Assembly: GCA_025917655.1 (NCBI GenBank)
Contig: CP084612.1
Location: 1,178,001-1,242,000 of the forward strand
DNA: 64,000 nucleotides
Origin: Chlorella sorokiniana
Taxonomy: Eukaryota > Chlorophyta > Trebouxiophyceae > Chlorellales > Chlorellaceae
Direction: 5' to 3'
Shown here: piece after piece, positions 54,235-64,000 of the stretch
How the letters are laid out: the number at the start of each line of letters is the position of its first letter
How positions within the stretch are numbered: the first letter of the stretch is position 1
Position numbers and translations under genes: made by a program
Notes under the pieces: model-generated
Databases searched by the model: none
Told to the model about the DNA's origin: nothing
Seen by the model: the letters and a program-made list of their open reading frames with translations, nothing else

Positions 54235-56340
54235 ATGGCTCTGGCAGCAAGGCACAGCAGCCTATTGCTGCGACGAGCGCTATCACAAGCGCAATTGGGC
54301 TGCTGCAGCTCAACGGTGAGCGAAGGAAAGCGGACAAAGCCGTGCGCTTCACTGCCGCCGTCGCCGCCACTGCTGCTGCCGTGGGCCGCCCCGCCTCCCT
54401 TGTTTCACACCCGTTTCCCTGTACCTCTGAGCCATGGCGCAGAATGCGGCGTGGCAACATTGCAGTTTTAGCACAGATGCAGCCCCTGCCACAGCAAGTA
54501 GCAGCCCAGGAAGTGCGCCCAACGCGGCTGCGGCCGGCGGCACAGCGTCGCCCCCTTGGGCGGGCGGCGTGCAGACGCTGGATGGGCTGCCCATGCCCAC
54601 CTGGATTGTGCCCAAACCCAAGCCTAAGCGGTCGCCAGCGGGTTTGCTGGTGAGATGCTGGTTGTACGCCGCACTGCTACCTGCCCGCTCGCTGCCTAGC
54701 GGGCCCCCCACATCCTTGCCTGCTTTTGCCCCCAACAGCACGCAGCAGGCCCCTGTTCCCCCTCACCCCACACACACTCACCTGCACGCACCGCCCGATT
54801 CTTACCGGCGCCCCTCGACCTGCTGCCTCGCCGCCTCTGCAGGACGCGATCCGGGAGGCGCAGTCGCTGCGCGCGCGCGCTTGACGAGTCGCTGGAGCTG
54901 CACCTGCGCCTGGGCATCGACCCGCGCCGCGGCGACCAGATGGTGCGCGGCGCGGCCTCCCTGCCGCACGGCACCGGCAAGGCCGTGCGCGTGTGCGTCT
55001 TCGCCAGGGACGAGGCGGCACAGCAGGCTCGGGACGCGGGTGAGCCGCGGGCAGGGGGCGGCTCGCTGCAAGGACGCAGCAGGGGTGGGCGGCCCTGGAG
55101 GGCTGCCTGGCCCTGCGGCATGGCAGCGGTTGAGGTGCACGCAGCGTGCTACCGACGAGCATGCGCTGAACAGGACCGTCGCGCTCGCACTGCCTGCCAC
55201 ATCCCGCTTGCACTGCCTGCCACATCACGCTCTTGCCGCCTGACTCATCACGCCACAGGTGCGGAGGTGGTGGGGGATGAGGCCCTCATTGCCAGCATCC
55301 AGGGCGGCGGCGGCGGCCTCAACTTTGAAAAGTGCGTGGCCACGCCCGACATGATGCCGCGGCTGAGCAAGGTGGGCGCGTCTGCAGCTCAAGCGCGCAG
55401 GGCGCAGCCAGCGCCAGCGCATCTCTGCCTCAGCAGACAGCGGGCTGATGCTGACGCCTCACTCGGGCTGACGGCTGTGTTGCGGCAGAGGCAAAGAGCC
55501 GGCTGCTCCCTGCGCTGCGTCGCGTGTGGCTGCGGCGTGTGGCGCTGCGGCGGGGGCTGCGTGGCCCTCGATGCCGCTGCCCCGGCAGCCGCAGGGCCGC
55601 CTGTGCAACCAGCCTTGGCTGGGAGTGCATGCGGAAGCTGGTCGCTTGACCCCCCGCCCGCAGCTTGAGGCTGCCTGTGCTGGCCGCTCCGCAGCGGCTG
55701 GGGCGGCGGCGCCAAGCGCTCCATCCGCGCCTTCCTGCCGCCCCCTGGATGCCGTAGCTGACTGATTTCTGACGTGTTGCCTGAGCCCGCCTGCCCCTGC
55801 AGGTTGCGCGCATCCTGGGGCGCGCGGGCTGATGCCCAACCCCAAGCTTGGCACCGTGACCGCCAACGTGGCGGCGGCGGTGCGCGCGCTCAAGGAGGGC
55901 CGCGCAGAGTTCAGGTGGGCGGTGGGGGAGAGGGGAGCTGCAGCAGGCGTGCAGCCGGGAGTGCCGAGCCGGCTGCATGCCCGCAGCATGGGCAGGCTGG
56001 AGGGGGAGTGGCACGCCACCCGGCCGGGCACTTGCGTCGCCCCAGCACCCAGCAACGCCTGCGCCTCCCCCACGCTGCGCCTGCACCGCAGGGCGGACAA
56101 GGGCGGCGTGGTGCATGCGGGGCTGGGCCGCGTGAGCTTCGCCCCGAGGCGCTGCAGGCCAACGTGGCGGCCTTGGTCGCCGCCGTGCTGGCGGCGCGGC
56201 CCAAGGGCGTCAAGGGCGGCGCCGCCGGCGGCTACCTGCTGTCCGCCTCGCTCTGCAGCACCATGGGCCCCGGCATACCGCTCAGCCTGCCGGCGCTGGT
56301 GGCGGCGGCGCAGGCATACTCCGCCAAGCGGGAGGCCTGA
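54235..56340 (+). CDS. Mitochondrial large-subunit ribosomal protein uL1m
   Basis: Exons 54235-54315, 54443-54649, 54843-55039, 55259-55371, 55803-55914 and 56092-56340. The N-terminus [20 protein letters not shown] with HCSFST downstream is a mitochondrial presequence. The L1 core is unmistakable: [101 protein letters not shown], then [19 protein letters not shown]. uL1 forms the L1 stalk that moves the E-site tRNA. Three places break the frame: a GC dinucleotide repeat near 54870-54881 (one GC unit short), a G run at 55826-55828 and a C run at 56142-56145 (each one base short). In an essential protein this points to consensus error. TGTAA lies 90 nt after the stop. Confidence 0.9.
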
Positions 56341-56765
56341 TTCCAGTGCGTAGCCGGGGTAGCTGCACAGTCGGCTGCAAGGCAGCAGCAGCCCGTGCTT
56401 GTGGGATTTAAATGTCAAAGCAGCACATCTGTAATCTTTCAACATCACGGCCTGGGATGTACTGTTCCCTGGCAATACGCGGTGCTCCATGCAGGCAGGA
56501 AATGCGCAGAACGGAAAGGCTTGTTTGTTCCATCGCCGTCGCCGAACGCTTCATACATCCAATCCAGGTGTTTTTTGAAGAGCTCGAGACTGTTCCATGA
56601 CTTCACTCGCGAGCGCGGCATCGAACGAGTGCGAAGGCCTGGGGTAGGCTAGCGGCTGCATGTTTTGTCACTATCAGCCATTCCAGCCAAATTGGAAAGG
56701 GTGCCGAAACATGCGTGCCTGCTGCCCCTGAGTCCAGCTGCCGAGCGACCTCTTCCCTGTACAGG
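56341..56765. other. Intergenic, uL1m 3' end and promoter of the long gene
   Basis: TGTAA at 56430-56434 is a good poly(A) signal for uL1m. The remainder should hold the promoter of the gene starting at 56766. No other feature was seen. Confidence 0.5.
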
Positions 56766-59700
56766 ATGCCCGCCAATCCCGACCCCATGGAGCTAACTCA
56801 TCGGATTAATGACTTGAAGCACCGCCTGATGAACAGCTGCTTCAGCGACGGCGCCGCCATGGTGGCGGCCCACGTGCTGGGGTGCCCTGCTGGCGCGGCC
56901 GCCACGGCTGAGGCCCTGCTGCAGTGCCCCCGCTCTCAGATGCGAGCGCATGGCCTGCTGGCAGCGCGCCTGGGGGCCGGACAGACCTCGTGCTCGGCAC
57001 GCTGCTGCGATGCGAGCCTGGGGTGTGGAAGGCGGCGGCGGTGCAGATCAGCCAGGTGAGAGAGAACAGGGGGGCACGCGCATCTACGGGCTCTGCGCCT
57101 GGCACGCAAACTGTCCCAGCTGCCTTGTGTGAAATTGTTTGGTTCTGGATTTCTTTGGTTCAGATGGAGCTGGACCACGCCCAGCGGGCAGCTGCTGGAT
57201 TGGCTGGTGCGAGATGCTGCCCCCGCCCCCGCAACTACTTCCTCACCCGCCTGGGCCGCCTCCGGCCGCGCGCGCTGGGCGCCGCGCTGTTCTTCGCGCT
57301 GCTGGCGGCGGGGCGCCCGGAGCTGGCCCTGCGGCTGGTGCGGCATGCCGGCGCGCTGTCCGACGCTGAGCTGGCGCCGCTGCTGCGTGAGGAGCTGGTC
57401 AGCCGCCAGGTGCGGCCCTGCAGGGGCACAACCGTCCCCACCCAACCGGGCGCACACTGTGTCAGGCTGGGCATGGCTCGGGGGCCGCCGCTGCGGTTTT
57501 CGCTGCACGGCTGGCGAGCAACCTCCTCCCCAGCCGCTCCTGTGCCGAGCAGGGCGCCTGCAGCGGCGTGCCCACGTGGGCGCGCCAGGCGTGGACGCGC
57601 GCAGCGGCTGCCCGCCCGGCGCTGGCGCTGCAGCTGCTGCTGGAGCTGCGCGACAAGGTGCTGGCCCGGGTGGAGCCGTTGCGTCGGATCTGGCCACGCA
57701 TGGTGTACACCTGCTTCCTCATGGTGAGCGGGGCGGGTCGCCGGGTGCAGCCCACGCGGCTGGGCCGCGGCACGGTGCCCCCTCCCCTCCCTCTCCAGCC
57801 GCGCCCTGAAGCGCGCCCACCGCCGACCTGCGGATGACGGCGGCCGGGGCCTGTAGCTTGAGCTCCTGGCCCCCTCCCCTCGCCTCTCCTCCGCACCACG
57901 ACACAAACAAACACGCCGCACTCCCCGCAGCTGCGGCGCGCCATGCTGTCTCTGCTGCATGGCAGCGTGGGCGGGCAGGCGGCGCGAGCGCTGGTCGCGA
58001 GCGAGGAGGAGCACTTGGAGGCGCTGCAGGGGGCGTTGAAACGACACAGATGCCGGGCGCGGATCCTGCCCGTCCATCCCTGCCTGGTGACGCAGCCGAG
58101 GCTCATCCACACTTATGAGGAAGTCGGCCCTGGCCAGTTGAGGCAAGCGTGGCGCGCCTCTGTATGGCACCACGAGCGCGAGTGCCTGCGCCGGCTGGAG
58201 GGCGATCTGAGCGGCGGCGCAGACCCCTCCGCGCAGCGCGCCGTCGCGCTGCTGTGCGTGAGCATGGTGGTGGCCCCAAGGCACGCTGCGCTGCGGTGGG
58301 CGCACCGGCTGCAGCGGCGCGGCCTGCTGGGTCGGGTGCTGGGCCAGGCCAGCCTGGGCGGGGGTGCCCGCTGGACTCCGGGCGCGCGGCGTTCATGGTA
58401 CGCCAGCTGCCGCGCCTGGCCAGGCTGGCTGCAGCCGGAGGCGCCGACGCCTCAGCGCTGCTGGCGGGCGTCGCTGCTGCCATCCTGGAGCGCAAGCTGG
58501 TGCGCACCGGCGAACTTGCATCGCCAGAGGTTCGGCAGCGGCCCTGGGCGTTGTGGCGGGTTACGGGCGCGTGGAGCAACATGAGGGGCTGGCCAGCTGG
58601 AGTGCTGGCTGCTGGTGTGGAGCTCCTGCTGGCAAGAAGCGGCGCAGCCCCGCCCCCTGCCGGCAGCAGCCACGAGGAGCATCATGCCCAAATCGAAGCC
58701 CTCCAGAGGTGGGTAGCGCGGGATCCCAGCCGGGAGCAGCGCTGCCCTGCCCCAGCGTCTCTCCGTGCCTCAGCTCTGAAGCAGCTCGTGCCCTGCGGCG
58801 CCCGCAGGCTGCTCGCCTTCCTGCGCTGGCAGGACCCGGTGCGGTCCGAGCTGCTGCAAGAGCTGCGCAGAAACAGGGTTGATGCCGATGAGCGGGAGGG
58901 GGCGTACCGGCGGGCCTTGCGGGACGACCTCCCGCCAGGCAACCCCGCCGCAGCGGACGAGGTCGTCTCGCTGCTGCTGAGCCGCACGCGCAACGAGCGT
59001 GCAGCAATACGCGACGGGGTGAGTGAGGACCCTATTGGGTGTTGCCTTGTCATCGGTGCCTGCGCGTGGTTCTCGCTCCGCACCCGCCCGGCACCTGTGT
59101 CCTGCGCGGGCACTGCGGCGCGTTGTGACGCCCTGTGCCTTGCCTGGCTCCGCTTAGCAGGTTCTCAAAGATCTCTGTCGGTCAAGCAAGACCAACTCTT
59201 TGGAAGGCAGTCTGCTGGGCTGCCTGACGGACGGTGTGGTTGCCAAAGTGGAGGCTGCTGCGGTCAGCGCCCTTGCCGCGCCCGATGCAACTGGCTCCCT
59301 TCGCAAAGCGGTGGGCCCGCTGCCCTCGACCAGCTGGCATCGCCAGCAGCGGCTTGCTGTTCTGTTTGTTGTGGTGGGGCGCGGGCACTCCTGCAGGGTA
59401 GCCAGCCGCGCCGTTCTTCCTGAGCCCCCTGCTCAGGCCGCTGTGCAGGTTGTGAGCGTTGCCTCCGAGATGCTCCGGCTCGGGATGCAGCAGCCACACG
59501 GCGTTCTGCTGGGCACCGCACTGCGCCTGCACGGGCACTTGCTGCAGCGGGGCGGCGTGCTGCATGAGCGGGCTTCTGAAAGACGTGGAAGCAGCTCCTA
59601 CGAATCCACGGACAGTTTTGACAGTTCTTCAAGCATGTCGGTGGATGAATCGAGCGACACCACTTCAGACAGCAGCACCTCTGGCAGCGACAGCAGCACC

Positions 59701-62700
59701 CCTGGCAGCGACGAGGGAAGCGGGAGATGGCGAGGCGCTGCGCTTGGCAGTCGCGATCCTGTTCTGGATCATGTCAGATTCCGTTCCATCCCAATGGGTT
59801 TGAACCGATCCAGGGACCCCCAGCACGCCGTGTGGGTGCTCCTTGCGCAGCTGTTGCCGCGCTTCCAGGCTGCAGACATGCGCGGGGCCGCCTGGATCCT
59901 GCTGCAATGGCTGGCTGGCGCGATGAGCTCAAAGCGCCTGCGCTCAGCGGCCCCGCCGCCCGAGCTGACGGCTGCAGTCGGCGGTGCGTTGGCCGCACGC
60001 TTCCCGGGCTGTCGCTGGCCGGTGCCAGCTGCTGCGTGGATGGTGGGCGGTGCGCACCCCTCTTACCACGGCAGCCAGCGGGCAGGCGAGGCGCACGCCC
60101 GAGCGGAGATGGGAGGAGGCCAGGGCACCGCCCTGATGCCCTTGACAGCGCCATCGGCCCGCAACTGGACTCCTGCCTGTGCTGGTGGCTATGCAGCGAG
60201 GAGGGCGAAGCCGGGCTGCAGCGCGCCAAGGTGAGCCTGTCAACAGCAGCATGTCTGGGCCGCGGCAGGCATAATTGCCGTCCCGAGCAGACCAAGCGCT
60301 CCGCTTTGTGAGCCTTGCCACTTTTTTGCTCCGAGTCCTTGGCAGAAGCGGGCACGCCCCTCCCCCACCCTTCTCTTCCTCTGCCTGTCACACATACGCC
60401 GTATCACCTCCACACACATGCGCTCGTGCCTTCACCCCATGTCGTGGATCCCGCAGGACCTCCTGGAGCCGCCTGCTGGGCAGGCAGCCTCGCTGTTCCT
60501 GATCTCCTCCCGCTGTGCGCTCAGTGGATGAAGCCCGCAGAGCGCGGGCACGGGAAAGCCCCGCCGCGGCGTGGTGGAGGCGCTGCGTGTTGTCCAGCCC
60601 CAGCCTGTTGCAAGCCCTGGTGGACGGGCAGGTGCGCCTGTGCCGTGAGCTGCTGCGAGAGGGCGGCGGCGGCGGCGACCTGCACACCGCACTGCGGCGG
60701 CACGACACACGCGCCGCCGACCTCTTCGGCGCCACGCGCGCATACGACAGGTGCGCTGAGGCTGCAGCAGCGGCCACGTGCAGGCATGCTGCTGGCCCCC
60801 GCTTACCCTTCTGCGTGCTGCCAGCAGCAACAATCTGTGCATGTTGTGCTGCCCTGCGGTCCCCCAGCAATCCTGGCTGTTGCAGCAGTCTCCACCCCCC
60901 CCACCCCCCAGCCCCCCACCCCTCCACTCCCCCACCCACACATATGCACACGCACCGCACGCTGCTCATCCGCTCACACAGCCACTCGCTCATAGCACAT
61001 CTTCCCCACCACGATACCATGCAGCTCTGTGCTGACCTGGCAGGGCAACCTCCCAGCCGGCACTCTGCGGCTCCAGCGCGGCGAAAGGATCCTGGATGCC
61101 CTCCAGGAGGGGGGGGGTGCAGCGGCCCCTTCTGGCAAGTCAGGCGCAGCTTGAGGACGACCGACTGGTCGCGCTGGCCGCCGGCAGTGCAGGTGGATCT
61201 CCACCGCCTGTGCCGCGAAATGGCAGCCGCGGCAGCAGCTCGGCCAACGGCGGCCACCACTGCGCTGTGTGTGCTGATACGTCTGCAGGTGGATGGGGTG
61301 TGCAATGTTGCCGCTGTGGATCCATCTTGTGTGTGCAGTTGAGCCGCTGCGTGGGAGGGGCGTGCACATGCGTGTCATGCTCATCACAGCTCGAGTTCCA
61401 CCTGAGACTCCTCATCCAGAGCGCTGAACGATGCGGCACACCCTGTCGGCAATCCTCCTGCCTCCCCCGTGCCGCCCCGCAGGATGTATCTGTGGCTGAC
61501 CTGGAGCGGCTGGCAGCCGAAGACCATCTCTCGTGTGCCTGCCTGCTCAGCGCGCGGTGGCTGCCAGACAAGCGCGCCGCAGCCCGCTTCCTGCAGGGGA
61601 GGGTGAGGCGCGGGCGGCGACACGCAATGCGGCTGCTTCTGGCTGCTCTTTGCAGGCAGAGTTTGTGGCTAGGCACAGCCAGTGGCCCTCCCGGCAGCGC
61701 ACGCATGGCCCTCTCCTCCCCCACCCACCCACCCCTGCCTCACCATCGCCGCCACATGTCACCCTATCCGCCTGACTGCGCGCCGCCGCCGCCTGCAGCT
61801 GACCGGCGAGGAAGCCACGCATGCCGCGTCTGCGCTGCGGCGCCTGGCGGCCCACCTGCCTGACGCGGAGCTCGCTGGGCTGTGCGGCGACCTGCTGGGC
61901 ACACCCGGCCTTCGTGCCGCCGCCTGGCACCAAGTGGTCACCATGCTGGTGGAGCGTGGGGGCCGCAGGTGTGCAGCAACACACCCCCTGCCGCTGGGCC
62001 CCTGTCGGCGCCGCCGGGGGCCTTTCATTGCTCCCTGCCTCCCGACCGCGTCTGGTTGGGCGCTGCTGATCCCGTGGCAGGCTTTGGAGCTGGTCTTTGC
62101 TGAAATGGCGTGCCCCAGCCTGTCGCCCAGCATGCGATGTGGGCTGCTCAACGCCACCGGCGCGCTGTGCCACCTCCCCATCGTTGCTGCGTTTTGGGAG
62201 CGGTGCGCGGCGCTGGGCGACGAAGAGGTGCGGCGACCAACAGGGACGTCTGCTGCCGCCAGGGAGCGGGCGTTCGCAGTTCCTGCTGCCATCGTCGCGG
62301 CTCGCCGCTGCCTGGGCCGCCGCCAGCGCCTGTGGTGATGACTGCCTGCGTGCAGCACTGGGCTGAGGGGAGCGTCGCCTGCAGGTGCTCCGTGACGTGA
62401 TCGCCTGCATCGACCAGCACGCGCTGAAGAGCTCCCCAGCCCTGGCTGGCTGGTGGAGTGGTATGGCGGTGGACATGCTGCGGTGAGCGCCCGGCAACCT
62501 GTCATAAACTGTCGTTGCTGCCCACAAGCCTTCCCTCCCTCCCACCTGTGCCGGAGTCCCCAACGTCCCCCCCTGTGTGGCAGGTCTGCCAGCACTGCCG
62601 AGCTCAAGAACAGAGTGGCTGCAGATCTTGAGGGCAGCGACGCTGTCCGCGCCCTGGCAGGCAGCCCCACAGCGCTGCAGCCGCTCCTGGAAAGGCTGCT

Positions 62701-63835
62701 GGGCCTGGCTGCTTGCCCCAACCAGCCCCAGGCTGTCCGGCTGCTGCGCAAGTGAGGCTGGCATGCTGGCAGTACACTGTCTGCTGTCCATCGCACTTGC
62801 TTGCGCTGTACTGCGTTGCAGGTCATTGCGTTGTGCTCAGCCTTTAGGCCTGGTCTGCTGTTTGCTAACTTGACCTCCCTCACTTTTCATCTTGCTCTGC
62901 CCTCCTCGCAGGGTCATGGCCAGAGTGAAGATGGATTCAGGCTCAAGTGCGCAGCATGTGGGGGAGGCTTCCGAGCCGTGGGATGCTGCCAAAGGCACCA
63001 TGGCTCGCTTCCTGCGCCCCCTCCTGGAGGCCGCCGCCGCCGAGCAGGGAGCGGCGGCCGACGCTGGCGCCAACGGTGGCCAGGAGCGGCCAGCGACAGG
63101 CCGCGTGCTGCAGCTGCTGCGCGGGAGTGCAGCGCTCTGAGCCCTTGGCGGCTGGGCATGCAGGTGCCGCCGCCGCTGGTGCCCCTGCTGTGGGAAGGCT
63201 GGTGCGCACACCTGGCGCAGGCGGCCACCGACAGTGACGCGGTCGCCGCCACAGGCGGCGCTGGACGGCTGGCGCTGCAGCTGGGGCAGGCCGCATCCGC
63301 AGCGCCCAGCAGCGCGCACGGGGTGCGGGCTGGTTGTGTGATTCTGCAGCAGTTTGTCAGCAAGTTGGACGGGTTCTGGATCCCTTGGCAACCGCCGGAG
63401 ACGAAGCCGTACGTCGAGGCTGTGCTGGAGGCAGCAGCGGCGCTGCGCGGCGCGGCCAGCGGCAGCAGCCCCACCCAGGCCGCCCGCATGGCCGACGCAG
63501 CCCTGCCGTTGTCTGCCGCCCTGGCAGCCGCTGCGTGGCACGCAGCCCACACCTGGCAGGCTCGGTGCGCCGACGAAGCACTTTCTGGCTTGGAGGCACA
63601 GGCGCTCGCTGCAGTGCGCCGCTGCATGGCGGACGATGCCCACGGAATCGTGCACCTGCTGCTGAGCCCCGCGCATGGCGTGAAGCGGCAGCTGCAGGCG
63701 CAGCTCACGGGAACAGCGACGGCGGAGGAGGCTCGGCGCACATGCAAGAAGGCGATCCTACAGTACCCAGGCAGAGGCGGCAGCGGCAAGCGCGCTGGGC
63801 GCTTGCAGCCCCGCATCAACTGGCTGCGCAGCTAG
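56766..63835 (+). CDS. Very long alpha-helical protein, unknown (HEAT-like?)
   Basis: The start MPANPDPMELTHRINDLKHR at 56766 and the stop at 63835 are supported by continuous coding signal in many exons joined by short introns. The product would exceed 1,300 residues. It is almost entirely Leu/Ala/Arg-rich amphipathic helices, with recurring units of the kind LPDAELAGLCGDLLGTPGLR and LSDAELAPLLREELVSRQ, suggesting HEAT- or ARM-like repeats. An acidic, Ser-rich insert (SSSYESTDSFDSSSSMSVDE, about 59590-59720) interrupts them and could be phosphorylated. The C-terminus is IVHLLLSPAHGVKRQLQAQL then a basic tail. No catalytic motif is visible. One exon needs a base near 56972. Some exons may belong to alternative models, so internal boundaries are approximate; two adjacent genes instead of one cannot be excluded. 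Confidence 0.55.
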
Positions 63836-64000
63836 GCTGCGTCGGGCCGCATTCAGCGGCCATCGACACCTGCTGCCGCCGGTCTTGCTCCTTCCAGTTC
63901 GACGCGTCCCATGTGCACTGTCGGACTGTAAGCAGTGCGTTGAAAGCAAGCACTCACATGTTTGGCGCTAAGTTTTGCGTCAGCGGTTACGTGCACTGCC
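63836..64000 (+). terminator. 3' region with poly(A) signal TGTAA
   Basis: TGTAA at 63927-63931 lies 92 nt after the stop of the long gene. Confidence 0.5.

Noticed and set aside
61547-62883. Two long minus-strand frames (374 and 414 codons)
   Set aside because: Antisense shadows of the long plus-strand gene, Arg/Ala/Pro-rich and without any conserved motif.
1-64000. tRNA, rRNA, riboswitch or organelle sequence
   Set aside because: I saw no cloverleaf, rRNA core or AT-rich organelle segment on either strand; by-eye reading could still miss an intron-containing tRNA.

Overview
The window reads as nuclear DNA of a green alga, most probably a coccoid trebouxiophyte (Chlorella/Auxenochlorella-like). 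Reasons: very high GC; genes cut by many short GT-AG introns (with some GC-AG) whose acceptors are mostly TGCAG or CGCAG; the algal poly(A) signal TGTAA shortly after many stop codons; N-terminal plastid and mitochondrial targeting peptides; and plant-type enzymes (pheophorbide a oxygenase-like Rieske proteins, red chlorophyll catabolite reductases, a plant-type aldehyde oxidase). The organism call is inference. No rRNA, tRNA, CRISPR array or recognisable transposon was seen.

Layout. 0.1-4.0 kb: tandem pair of five-exon genes for an unrecognised secreted protein (+). 4.4-30 kb: a chlorophyll-breakdown neighbourhood containing a class A flavoprotein monooxygenase (-), RCCR1 (-), a truncated second monooxygenase copy (-), PAO-like Rieske oxygenase 1 (-), a large plant-type aldehyde oxidase (-), RCCR2 (-) head-to-head with RCCR3 (+), and PAO-like Rieske oxygenase 2 (-). 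30.4-32.6 kb: an ankyrin/U-box protein (+). 32.8-37.7 kb: a large alpha/beta-hydrolase (-) and an AMI1-like amidase (-). 38-64 kb looks like ordinary genome: a plastid protein of the plant lineage (+), an AAAP amino-acid transporter (-), a plastid FHA-like protein (+), a DOT1-like methyltransferase (-), a PLAT-type plastid membrane protein (+), a DeSI-type PPPDE peptidase (-), a 94-residue protein (+), a Gln-rich protein (-), mitochondrial ribosomal protein uL1m (+) and a long alpha-helical protein of unknown function (+).

How it fits together. In plants PAO opens the pheophorbide a macrocycle to red chlorophyll catabolite, and RCCR, its partner, reduces that product. Having two PAO-like genes and three RCCR genes side by side with a monooxygenase, a molybdenum aldehyde oxidase and an esterase-fold hydrolase suggests a genomic cluster for chlorophyll degradation. 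RCCR2 has changed both acidic active-site residues, and the intron positions of the three RCCR genes form a mosaic, so the copies have diverged in function and structure.

Caution about the sequence: about twenty coding exons, including three places in the housekeeping gene uL1m, need one base added (rarely removed) at a short C or G run to stay in frame. This looks like consensus error rather than gene decay. Gene spans below therefore run from the best start to the stop across such breaks.
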